Below are positions 7,295-15,700 of a stretch of 35,134 nt of DNA, in pieces. The stretch spans positions 1 through 35,134 of the forward strand of contig CAJXRZ010000065.1 of NCBI GenBank assembly GCA_913060515.1, given 5' to 3'. The notes under the pieces are model-generated. The model had not been told where the DNA came from. It made no database searches and saw nothing but the letters and a program-made list of their open reading frames with translations. Source of the stretch: an uncultured Pseudomonadota bacterium (GTDB taxonomy: Bacteria; Myxococcota_A; UBA796; CAJQPC01). The translations under genes and the position numbers were made by a program. The stretch's first letter is position 1. Every line of letters starts with the position of its first letter.

Positions 7295-9607
7295 ATGTCT
7301 GACAGCCCCAGCTTGCCCTCGACTGCAGTCGCGAAGCCTACCCACTTCCTGGCGGACATCGTTGCCTCGGACCAGGCCGCCGGTCGCTACGAGGGACAGG
7401 TCGTCACCCGCTTCCCTCCAGAGCCCAATGGCTACCTGCACATTGGCCACGCCAAGGCGATCTGCACCAGCTTCATCCTGGGTCAGTCCTTTGGCGGGCG
7501 CTGCCACCTGCGCTTTGACGACACCAACCCGGAGACGGAGAGCGATGAGTTCGTGCGCTCCATTCAGGGCGATGTGCGCTGGCTGGGGTTTGATTGGGGG
7601 GAGCACCTCTACTTTGCCTCGGACTTCTTCGAGACCATGTTTGAGCTGGCCATCGACCTGATCGAGCGTGGGCTGGCCTACGTGGACAGCCAGAGCGGTG
7701 AGGAGATCCGCAGCAACCGCGGCACCGTCACCCAAGCCGGCACCCACAGTCCCTTCCGGGACCGGAGCGTGGCCGAGAACCTGGAGCTCTTCCACAAGAT
7801 GCGCGCGGGCGACTTTGCCAACGGTGCCCATGTGCTTCGGGCGAAGGGAGACATGGCCGCGGCGAACATGAAGCTTCGCGACCCGCTGCTCTACCGCATC
7901 CGGAACACGCCCCACCACCGCCAGGGCGCCAAGTGGTGCATCTACCCGATGTATGACTTTGCCCACCCTCTGGAAGACGCTCTGGAAGGCGTGACCCACT
8001 CCATCTGCACCTTGGAGTTCGAGAACAACCGGGACATCTACGACTGGGTCATCGACAACGTGGACCAGAGCCGCCTCAAGACCCAGCCCAAGCAGTACGA
8101 GTTCGCTCGCCTGAACATTGGCTACACGGTGATGAGCAAGCGCATGCTGCGTCAGCTGGTCGAGAAGGGCCACGTCGCCGGTTGGGATGACCCCCGCATG
8201 CCCACCATCGCCGGAATGCGTCGCCGTGGCATTCGTCCACAGGCGGTGCGGCACTTCGTGGAGCGCGTGGGCCTGGCCAAGGCCAACTCTCAGGTTGACG
8301 CTGAGCTCTTGGACGGCAGCATCCGGGACGACCTGAACTTCGAGGCCCCGCGGGTGATGTGCGTCACCGACCCGCTGTCTGTGGAGATCCGCAACCTGCC
8401 CGAAGGCCAGGTGGAGTGGCTCGATGCCAGCTACTGGCCGCACGATGTGCCCAAGACCGGCAGCCGTCAGGTGCCCTTCACCCGGAACCTGGCCATCGAG
8501 CGCGAGGACTTCGCCGAGGTGCCACCCAAGAAGTGGCGACGTCTGTCCCCGGGCGCTGAAGTTCGCCTGCGCTACGGCTTCTTCATTCGCTGTGAGGAGG
8601 TCATCAAGGGCCCCGACGGCAAGATTGAGAAGCTGATCTGCAGCTACGATCCCAAGACCCGCGGCGGAGACTCTGCCGATGGCCGAAAGGTCCAGGGCAC
8701 TCTGCACTGGGTGAGCGCCGACAAGGGGGTGCCTTGCGAGCTGCGGGTCTACGACCGCCTCTTCCGCGTTGAGAACCCTGGCGCCGACCGGGACTTTTTG
8801 GAGGACCTGAACCCCGAGAACCTGCGCGTGACCCACGGCATCATCGAGCCAGCGGCAGCGAGCAGCGCCGGCCTGGAGGAGCAGCGCTTCCAGTTCGAGC
8901 GGCAGGGCTACTACTGGGCGGATCCGGTGGACTCAAGCAAGGATGCACTGGTCTTCAACCGCATCGTTGGCCTCAAGAGCAGCTGGAGCAAGCCGGCGCT
9001 CAAGACGCCTGCAAAGCCCAAGGCTCAGAGCAAGCCCAAGAAGCAGAAGGTTGGGAAGCGACCAGAGCTCTCCCCAGAGCTGGCTGCTGCGGCCGCTGCG
9101 CTCCAGGCCCTTGGCGCACCCAAGGCGGATGCCGAGATCCTCGTGAGCGAGGCCACCTTGGCGCCTTGGTTTACCGGAGCTGTGGCTGCGGGCGCCACGC
9201 CCAAGACCGCCTCCTCCCTGGTGGTCAATGAGCTGCGCCGCGCGGCAGGGGACACGCCCCTGGACGCCTTGGTGTGTACGCCAGAGCAGCTCGCCGAGCT
9301 CTGTGGCCTCTTGGACGCTGGCAAGATCAGCTCCAAGGGTGGCAAGGCGATCCTGGCCGTGCTGGTGGAGAAGGGCGGTTCCGCCTCGGCGCTGATGGCT
9401 GAGCTTGGATTGGAGCAGATCTCCGATCCCGCTGTACTTCGGCCCATGGTCGAGAAGGTGCTCGCAGACAACCAGGCCAACGTGGACGCCTACCGCGGCG
9501 GCCAGAAGGGTCTCCGAGGCTTCTTTGTGGGCCAAGCCATTCGCGCGACGGGCGGCAAGGGAGATCCCAAGGTCTTGCAGGCCTTGCTCACCGAGCTCCT
9601 GGGCTGA
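7295..9607 (+). CDS. glnS: glutaminyl-tRNA synthetase with C-terminal YqeY domain
   Basis: A 770-residue enzyme that charges tRNA-Gln with glutamine using ATP. The class I catalytic core begins with FPPEPNGYLHIGHAKAI, holding the HIGH motif at about residues 48-51. The KMSKS-equivalent loop is VMSKRML at about 278. The anticodon-binding beta-barrels span about 330-555. A basic Lys/Pro/Ala linker (about 565-590) leads to a YqeY/GatB-tail-like domain at about 590-770, as described for Deinococcus GlnRS, where this appendage helps tRNA binding. E. coli GlnRS is about 554 residues and lacks it. The start at 7295 has GGAG 6 bases upstream; a TTG four codons earlier overlaps that site and is unlikely. 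It implies direct charging of tRNA-Gln, at least in part. Confidence 0.96.
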   Translation: MSDSPSLPSTAVAKPTHFLADIVASDQAAGRYEGQVVTRFPPEPNGYLHIGHAKAICTSFILGQSFGGRCHLRFDDTNPETESDEFVRSIQGDVRWLGFDWGEHLYFASDFFETMFELAIDLIERGLAYVDSQSGEEIRSNRGTVTQAGTHSPFRDRSVAENLELFHKMRAGDFANGAHVLRAKGDMAAANMKLRDPLLYRIRNTPHHRQGAKWCIYPMYDFAHPLEDALEGVTHSICTLEFENNRDIYDWVIDNVDQSRLKTQPKQYEFARLNIGYTVMSKRMLRQLVEKGHVAGWDDPRMPTIAGMRRRGIRPQAVRHFVERVGLAKANSQVDAELLDGSIRDDLNFEAPRVMCVTDPLSVEIRNLPEGQVEWLDASYWPHDVPKTGSRQVPFTRNLAIEREDFAEVPPKKWRRLSPGAEVRLRYGFFIRCEEVIKGPDGKIEKLICSYDPKTRGGDSADGRKVQGTLHWVSADKGVPCELRVYDRLFRVENPGADRDFLEDLNPENLRVTHGIIEPAAASSAGLEEQRFQFERQGYYWADPVDSSKDALVFNRIVGLKSSWSKPALKTPAKPKAQSKPKKQKVGKRPELSPELAAAAAALQALGAPKADAEILVSEATLAPWFTGAVAAGATPKTASSLVVNELRRAAGDTPLDALVCTPEQLAELCGLLDAGKISSKGGKAILAVLVEKGGSASALMAELGLEQISDPAVLRPMVEKVLADNQANVDAYRGGQKGLRGFFVGQAIRATGGKGDPKVLQALLTELLG

Positions 9608-9692
9608 GTCGCGAATGAGGATCTCGCCCGGCGGGACTCTCTTGTCTGGGTCGGTTATCGGCAGCCCATCACTGGACGGAGTCAGTACCCCC

Positions 9693-10103
9693 ATGTCCGA
9701 TACCGCAGTCTTCCACGCTTACGTTCGCAATGACCTGCTGCCCTCGGTGGCAGAGATCACGCGTGCCATGTCCTCGCGCGGCTTCAAGGTCGAGATCCCC
9801 GAGGTCGAAGCCTTTGGCTCGGACACCGCAGCCGAGCTTCCTGTGAAGGTCGATGCTGAAGCCGTTGACGTGAAGTTCCAGCTGGTCAGTGCCAAGGACG
9901 GGGGCTTTGACGCTCTGCGTGCTGGCCTGGGCGAGCACTACGACCAGGGCACCTACAAGGAAGTCCTGCGCCAGATGGAGATGCGCCTGAGCTTCGAGGG
10001 CGACGCCAACTGGTGCCGTGAGCTCGCGCGCACCGTGGCCTTGCTGGGTGCAGGGGCCTTTGAGAACCCTGGCAACCAGAAGCTGCTCTTCTACGGGCGC
10101 TGA
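9693..10103 (+). CDS. conserved-looking hypothetical protein, 136 residues
   Basis: A soluble acidic protein beginning MSDTAVFHAYVRNDLLPSVAEI. The predicted fold is mixed alpha/beta: an N-terminal helix (about 10-28), then strands in 'FKVEIPEVEAF' and 'VDVKFQLVSA', then two helices, and a C-terminal 'NQKLLFYGR'. There is no signal peptide or membrane segment. I do not recognise the family. The codon pattern is the same as in neighbouring genes, which supports real coding. It follows glnS by 85 bases, with no clear terminator between, and converges on the PilZ gene with a 15-base gap. The start is chosen at 9693, where the protein-like sequence begins; the ribosome binding site there is weak (CGGAG, about 11 bases away). 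Confidence 0.6.
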   Translation: MSDTAVFHAYVRNDLLPSVAEITRAMSSRGFKVEIPEVEAFGSDTAAELPVKVDAEAVDVKFQLVSAKDGGFDALRAGLGEHYDQGTYKEVLRQMEMRLSFEGDANWCRELARTVALLGAGAFENPGNQKLLFYGR

Positions 10104-10118
10104 TGCCCCTTGGGGAAC

Positions 10119-10550
10119 TCAGTGCTCCCCGAGAAAGACCTGCTGCAGGTTGGCGGTGAACTCAGCCAGGGCCTCGGTGGCCTCGGGTGGGATCTGATCG
10201 AACTGCACGGCGGTCGTGAAGGGGTAGTCCGGATCTCCGCTGTCGCCGCTGCGTACGACGTGGCCCGTGCAGCGCCAAGTCTGGGGGGCTGTTCCGATGC
10301 GCAGCTCGATGACCAGGGGCTGGCCCTTGGGGAAGCTCTGCTCGGCGTGTAGCTCCAGGCCCTCTACAGAGAAGTTCATGTAGGGGTCGGGGGTCACCCA
10401 GGCAGCCGGGTCCGGATCGCTGCCGGCCAGGAAGTCCGTGGCCGCGCTGCTGCTCGTGGGCTGGAAGCGGATCGGTAGGCCGCCGTTGAGCCTTGGGAAG
10501 AGGCGGCGGTCTTTGCCAGAGTTGCCGTTCTCGATCTCGTCTTCGTGCAT
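10119..10550 (-). CDS. PilZ-domain protein (c-di-GMP binding)
   Basis: A 143-residue PilZ protein. The RxxxR motif is R16-LFP-R20, and the second c-di-GMP motif (D/N)xSxxG is N59-F-S61-V-E-G64, so both ligand-binding elements are intact. The rest of the sequence fits the six-stranded PilZ barrel (WRCTGHVVRSGDSGDPDYPFTTAVQF). The start at 10550 has AAGGAG exactly 6 bases upstream; an ATG at 10565 would add MKESL, whose codons contain that site, so it is less likely. It is the last of four minus-strand genes that begin with a GntR-type regulator, 44 bases after the preceding gene. It probably links this operon to c-di-GMP signalling. The effector it controls is unknown. Confidence 0.88.
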   Translation of the reverse strand: MHEDEIENGNSGKDRRLFPRLNGGLPIRFQPTSSSAATDFLAGSDPDPAAWVTPDPYMNFSVEGLELHAEQSFPKGQPLVIELRIGTAPQTWRCTGHVVRSGDSGDPDYPFTTAVQFDQIPPEATEALAEFTANLQQVFLGEH

Positions 10551-10594
10551 GAGGGACTCCTTCATGCTCCCAACGGCACCTTGTCGTGCAAGCT

Positions 10595-11128
10595 TTAGGT
10601 CTGCTTCGGCCGATAGTGGACCGGGCCGAGTCGGCGTAGAAGGAAGTAGCTGGGCGTGGACAGCCGCCAGGGGCCGAGCTGGACCTGACTCTGGCCAAGC
10701 AGCCAGGTGTGGTCCGCATTTAGGGTGACCAGTGGGTCCCGCACCAGCCGGGTTGGATCCAGCGCGGGGTTGTCTCCCAGTCCGTAGTCCAGGAGGGTGC
10801 CTTCTGGCTCTTGGGTGACCCCGAAGTACCCGAAGCAGAAGGGGTTGCCGGCCTTCATCAGGGGGACCGGCTCGATGTCTGGCCGCCACGTCTGCTGCTC
10901 CAGGCGCACGTTCCAGCCACGCACGGCGCCTCCCTCCGAGACGAAGTCCTTCTCGAAGATGCTCCAGGCCAGGCGGTCGACCCAGGCGGGTAGACCCAGG
11001 CTCAGACCCAGGTAGCGGTGCCCGGCGATGTGCTCAGGGCTTGCGGAAGTGGCTGTGGCCAGCGTGTTTGCGAGCAGCTCGCGAGAGGCTGTGGCGAGCA
11101 GCGTCGGATCCAGTGGCGTCTGCGTCAT
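10595..11128 (-). CDS. unknown protein in the GntR-PilZ operon, 177 residues
   Basis: A soluble protein without a signal peptide, starting MTQTPLDPTLLATASRELLANTL. The N-terminal third is helical (about 5-30). The remainder is rich in Trp, aromatic residues and Gly, as in a small beta-rich barrel: GHRYLGLSLGLPAWVDRLAW, GWNVRLEQQTW, NPFCFGYFGV and SYFLLRRLGPVHYRP. I cannot assign a family. Its start overlaps the stop of the upstream unknown gene by ATGA, which fixes the start and argues for coupled expression. A lipocalin-like or ligand-binding role would fit the look of the sequence but is only a guess. Confidence 0.65.
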   Translation of the reverse strand: MTQTPLDPTLLATASRELLANTLATATSASPEHIAGHRYLGLSLGLPAWVDRLAWSIFEKDFVSEGGAVRGWNVRLEQQTWRPDIEPVPLMKAGNPFCFGYFGVTQEPEGTLLDYGLGDNPALDPTRLVRDPLVTLNADHTWLLGQSQVQLGPWRLSTPSYFLLRRLGPVHYRPKQT

Positions 11129-11796
11129 GTGCGCAGTCCGTGCTGCAGGTGGTACTGGCCAGCGCGCCAGGCACGCCACGTCTCCGCGGGGCTGGAGGGC
11201 TGGTCCAGGCACCACCGAAGCAGCGCACGCAGGCTGAGGTCAGGGTCGGTTGTGGAGACCAGCATGCTCTCGGGGTCCTCTTCGAAGCGGGCCAGGCCCA
11301 GGGAAAGGTCTCGGTGGTAGTGCTCGTAGGCACAAAGGTCGCCCAGCCACTCGGCGCGCTTTTTGTGTCCTTCTATTTCTTGGAGTTGGCTGCGCAGCTG
11401 GGCGAGCCCTGTGGGTTCCAAGGAGAGGATCTCCAGGTCGTAGACGAACTGTAGACCGTCGTGATGGGCAGCCAGGAGGTGTTGGAGCAGGCGCTTTGTT
11501 GAGCTGGCCAAGCCGGTCATGTCCCAAGGAGAGACGGCCCCTTCAGCGAGCAGGAAGGGGAAACGCAGTGGACGCCAGACCAGAAGCTTTGCCCGCCAGC
11601 TCTGTCTGACGGGGTGGGTGCTGGAGGTTCCGATGGTCTCCGGCCGGAACACCAAGCGGTGCCACATGCGCAGGACCGCCAGCTCCATCTGCCAGAGCGT
11701 TGGCGCGCGGGAGATCCAGCCGGCGTGGCAGGCCTGTTCGAGGCGATTCGAGACCTGCTCGGGTTGGATGAGCAGGAGCTTGGCGTGCCAGGTCAC
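11125..11796 (-). CDS. unknown helical protein in the GntR-PilZ operon, 223 residues
   Basis: A soluble protein with no signal peptide. It looks mostly helical and is rich in Trp, His, Leu and Arg (WQMELAVLRMWHRLVF, LLQHLLAAHHDGLQFVYDLEIL, AYEHYHRDLSLGLARF). The paired HH and the HYH motif could bind metal, but I recognise no family. The GTG start overlaps the repressor stop by GTGA, and its stop overlaps the next start by ATGA. The gene is therefore the middle of a tightly coupled set and should be under the same operators as the repressor. Confidence 0.65.
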   Translation of the reverse strand: MTWHAKLLLIQPEQVSNRLEQACHAGWISRAPTLWQMELAVLRMWHRLVFRPETIGTSSTHPVRQSWRAKLLVWRPLRFPFLLAEGAVSPWDMTGLASSTKRLLQHLLAAHHDGLQFVYDLEILSLEPTGLAQLRSQLQEIEGHKKRAEWLGDLCAYEHYHRDLSLGLARFEEDPESMLVSTTDPDLSLRALLRWCLDQPSSPAETWRAWRAGQYHLQHGLRT

Positions 11797-12488
11797 AGCA
11801 GCGCCAAGCTCTGCGCGTCACGGGCTTGGAGCAGCGAGATGAAGCGGTCGATGCCTTCCGGTTGAGGGTCCTTGAGCCACTGGAGCAGGGCTCTGAAGGC
11901 CAACAGGTTCTCTTGTGGCTGTCGGTACAAGGCGGAGGCGAGCCTGGGTGAGCTGATCAAGGTCTCCCGGAGCGGGTTCATGAAGAGCCCGAAGACTGGG
12001 CTCTGGGTGGCGGCCAGGAGCGAGGCCATCACCTCCGCGTCCAGCTTGGCCAGCTCCGCGATTGGGGCTTGGTCAGTCACCGCCTCCTCAAAGAGGTCTA
12101 CAGCGTCGGAGATGGGCTGAAGGGGAGGTCGTAGCTCTGCCAGGCGCTCGAGGACCGCACGGGCAAGCTGTCGCCGGACCAACAGGAGGTCGGCGGTCGC
12201 CGCCTGGGCTTGGGCTTGGTCAGTGCCGCTGAGGAGGTTGGCGATCAGGGAGGGGCCGCCTGCGCTGCGGAAGTCCTGGACGGTGTAGCCCCGGCCCTGG
12301 CGAGACTGGACCAAGCCTTGGTCTCGAAGGCGGTGCAAGGCCTCACGGATTGTGAGGCGACTGACGCCAAAGCGCGCGCCCAGGCGTGCCTCGGAGGGCA
12401 GGGTCTTTCCCACGGTCCACTCGCCGTCGATGATCTCTTGCCGCAGGATTTTGGTGGCGCTGTCGGCGAGGTTGCGGGAGGTGAGCAT
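11793..12488 (-). CDS. GntR-family transcriptional regulator (FadR-like)
   Basis: A 231-residue regulator. The winged helix-turn-helix at about residues 5-72 is typical of GntR (ILRQEIIDGEWTVGKTLPSEARLGARFGVSRLTIREALHRLRDQGLV). A helical effector domain of FadR/FCD size covers about 90-225. The Asp/His metal ligands usual in FCD domains are not apparent (DAEVMASL where DxxFH is expected), so the ligand is more likely to be bound without metal, as in FadR itself. The start has AGGA 7 bases upstream. Four dyads with 25-bp spacing and a promoter that overlaps two of them lie directly upstream, which predicts autorepression. It leads an operon with two unknown genes and a PilZ gene, and it may also control the divergent lipoprotein. 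Confidence 0.92.
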   Translation of the reverse strand: MLTSRNLADSATKILRQEIIDGEWTVGKTLPSEARLGARFGVSRLTIREALHRLRDQGLVQSRQGRGYTVQDFRSAGGPSLIANLLSGTDQAQAQAATADLLLVRRQLARAVLERLAELRPPLQPISDAVDLFEEAVTDQAPIAELAKLDAEVMASLLAATQSPVFGLFMNPLRETLISSPRLASALYRQPQENLLAFRALLQWLKDPQPEGIDRFISLLQARDAQSLALL

Positions 12489-12505
12489 GGGAGCTTCCTA
12501 GATTG

Positions 12506-12595
12506 GTCTGATAATCAGACAGTTCAACTTGTCTGATAATCAGATTATTAACCTGGGCTGATTATCAGACAAGTGGATGCCTCAGATTATCAGAC
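12506..12595. promoter_or_regulatory. array of four operator-like dyads with 25-bp period
   Basis: There are four 15-bp sites: 12506-12520 (GTCTGATAATCAGAC, perfect 7+1+7 dyad), 12531-12545 (GTCTGATAATCAGAT), 12556-12570 (GGCTGATTATCAGAC) and 12581-12595 (CTCAGATTATCAGAC). Their first bases are exactly 25 bp apart, with unrelated 10-bp spacers. Sites 1-2 have the strong arm on the left and sites 3-4 on the right, so the array is symmetric about 12550. Read in the strong-arm direction, sites 2, 3 and 4 share ACTTGTCTGATAATC. The array lies between the GntR gene and a divergent lipoprotein gene. It is most simply read as the binding region of that regulator. Confidence 0.85.
12544..12572 (-). 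promoter_or_regulatory. sigma-70-type promoter of the GntR operon
   Basis: On the minus strand, TTGTCT (12572-12567; 4 of 6 match to TTGACA) is followed after 17 bases by AATAAT (12549-12544; 5 of 6 match to TATAAT). The predicted start of transcription is near 12537, about 49 bases before the regulator's ATG. The -35 lies across the end of operator 3, and the -10 and start lie over operator 2, which is a classic layout for repression. Confidence 0.6.
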
Positions 12596-12700
12596 AAGTC
12601 GACCCCGCCCCAAAAATGCTACTTCTCTCAACTCAGTCGAAAGCCCGCCCGGCTCCGACCGATACGCGATCTGACCCGACTGACCTCAACTGTGGGACGC

Positions 12701-15700
12701 ATGTTGACCCTCGCTCCGTGGATCCTCGCCCTCAGCCTCGGCCCAGGCTGTCGAAGTGGCCAGCCAACGCCCTCCGAGTCCACCCCAGAGACCGAGACGG
12801 CCCTCCCGCTCCCAGACTGCCCCGACGCCGTCCAGGTCGACGGCGCCCTAGTCTTGGACGCCTGCTGGGTTGTCCTCGCTGACGCTCAGACCCAGGACTT
12901 GGCCGAGCTGCTGGTCAGCGGCAGCTTCCTGATGGGCTGCGAGGACGAGTTCCCCGCCATGGCCGTCGCCGAGCAGGCCCCCGATTACGCGCGTGGCACC
13001 CTCACCCTCCGCATCGATCCCAGCCTGGCTCCCCAGGCCTACCAAGTCCGCCACGGCGACCAGCTCGTCACCCTCACGGGTGGCAGCGCCCAGGGCCTGC
13101 GTTTCGCCATGACCGACTTCTTGGCCAGCTTGGACCGCGTGGAGCTGGAGGGCGGAGGCCAGTGGGCTCCAGATCCCACCGATTCCCTCTCCGATGGGCC
13201 CAACTTCTGCTCGGACTACGATGCAACCTGCACCGAGAACGAGGCCTGCTGGACCGACGCTTGGACCCCCGTTGAGCGTGTCGTTTGGCGCCCTCAGAGG
13301 GTGGACAACGCGCCAGATGTGGATCTGCGCATGGCCTTCGCCAGCTTCAAGGGAACCCAGAACAGCCACTTCCTCCCCAACTTGGTCTACTCCGAGCTCG
13401 GCTACTGTCCAAGTCCAACAGACACCGCCGCATTCTGGCAAGGCCTGCTCAGCTGCGACCGCCAGTCCGAAGGCACCTGCCTGGAGGTTCAACGGCGCCT
13501 GGATGTGGTGGTCGCCGGCCGCTTCACCCACGCCCTGGACGAGGGCCACCCCATGCAGGTGGGCGACTCTGTCGAGGGCTTCACTGGCTGCGATGGAGCT
13601 CAGCTCTACCAAGAGTTCCACGACTACCTGGGCGAGCGCGGCGTGGCCCTTGTGCCCACCGCCTTCGGCCTGGAGACCCGAATCCCGGGCACGCCGGTAG
13701 CCGGCCCTCGAATCGCAGAAGAGGACCCCGCCGAGCTCTGGGGCGTTGCCGGAGACGCCAGCTTGTCCCAGGGGATCGGTCTGAGCCATGACTTCGTGGC
13801 CTGTGAGCTGGACCAGGGCATCTTTCTGGCCCCCGAGTCCTGCGAGCAGCTCGATGAGAGCGGCCACGTCCAGGGCCCGCTCTGGCTGACCGAGCTTGTG
13901 GACATCGACACCGTGCCGGTCTCCGATGTGCTCTCTTCCTGCGGTCCGTTCGACTTCTGCGCGACTAAGCCCGATTGCTGGGAGCCCACAGACGGCCCGC
14001 TGGGCAAGGCGCTCACCCCCATCGAGAGCTGCAGCAACCCGGTGGTTCGCATGCCGCTGCCCGACGACGGGGACTGGTACGCACTGCACTTCTGGGCCTC
14101 CGTTCCGGAGTCTCGGGACCTGACCGTCAAGATCATCACCAAGGACACCAACGGCTTGACCAACGCCTTGGAGTTGGAGGTCATCAGCACGGATCCGGAG
14201 GAAGGGGAGTACCTCAATCCCATCCCGGGGCTGGAAGCTGGGGATCCGGACATGGTTCGCTACTCCGTCATCTTCCGGGCGCCCGAGGCCAACGCACGCC
14301 TGAGCAGCGCCTACCTGCAGCTCATGGCGGCAGGGGACAGCGGCGTATTGCTGGACGAGCTCCGGGTGGCCTCGGTGGCGGGACAGCTGCACAACGTGGA
14401 CCCCGACTCGCTTGTTGGGCCCGAGTGCCTAGAGCTCATCGACGGCGCTGAGATCCCGCTCCCCGTGGCGCCTTACTTTGATGGACAGACCGGAGAAGTT
14501 CTGGGGGCTGCCCTAAAGGCGGACTGCTTGGCGCCCGGCGAGCAGGTGCGCATCGCGTACCGCAGCTGGACCCACTTCGGCTTGTGGCCCGGCATCTCCA
14601 CCCGTCAGAAGACCTACACCTACACCCCGGGCATCTACCAGGCGGCCTGGTGGGACGCTCCGACAGCCCCCGCTGCACAGCTGGCGAACCAAGACCTGGG
14701 TGACTGGCTCTTGCTCTCCGATTTGGGGGGAGAGGCCCGTGGCGTAGACCGACTGGGTCCTCTGAGCGAGACCACGACCGCTGAGACACTGGCCAGCTAC
14801 ATCTGCGAGATCGAGGCCAATGTGTGCCAGGACTGCGGCTCCTGCTCCGAGATGTTCCTGCCCCTCTCAGACCCGGACTTTTCGCCTTGTACCTGTGATG
14901 ACTGGGCCACCGAGACGGGACCCCGCTTGCTCATCGCAGGGGACATGTTCACGCCCCTGCACAACGGCGGCGATGGAGAAGGCCTCTCTCTCCGTGAGGG
15001 CTACCAAGTGCCGCACGGCGGCGACTGGGGCCCAGCCTGGACCGCGCGAGAGCACCTGCCCCAGGACGCCAGCTTCCTGACCTGGTGGCATTACGACACC
15101 CGGCGAGCAGGCAGCCCTGTCGGTGGCCACGAGACTCTGATGGGCTTTGTGATGAGCTACGCCGAGACCGGCCACAGCAGCATCGGCGCCAGCGCTTGGG
15201 ACCCCGACAACCAGCGGGTCTGGGCCGCTCTGGCAGCAGGTACGGGCAAGACCCATGATCTGCCTGTGGCTGGTGTGGCCCAGTTCGGCTGGAGCTCCGA
15301 TGCCCAGGGACCCCGTGTGATGCACAACGCCAGCCGCTGGTTCTGGAACCCAGGTTGGTCTCATGTGCAGGCCTGGCTCATGTCTGACGACCCGGCCCTA
15401 CCGGGTGGAGATGAGAGCCTACGCGTTGAGATGACCGGCTTTGACCTAGAGCGCTCCACGGGGGAGATGATCTGGCCGCAGACGGGTCTGTGGGCGCGCG
15501 TGCAAGAGGACTCGGGCTCATGGAAGAGCGAGCAGGTCGCGGTCTCTGGAGAGCGTCTCTTGGTGCGCATCCACACGGCCATGCCAGCCGAGAGCTGCGA
15601 GCTGGGCTTGCACTTCGACTTTGACCAGGGCTCGCCAGATGTGCGGGTGCTGAGCACTGAGCACCGAGACTACCGGGTGGTGGGGGCCTCGGTAGACTTG

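Noticed and set aside
10110-10132. Hairpin between the 136-residue gene and the PilZ gene as a bidirectional terminator
   Set aside because: A seven-pair stem with one G-U and a 9-base loop, no T-run on either strand, and it overlaps the PilZ stop; too weak to call.
12506-12595. Short CRISPR-like array
   Set aside because: Units are 15-bp dyads with 10-bp spacers, alternate in orientation, and sit over a promoter next to a regulator gene. There are no cas genes.
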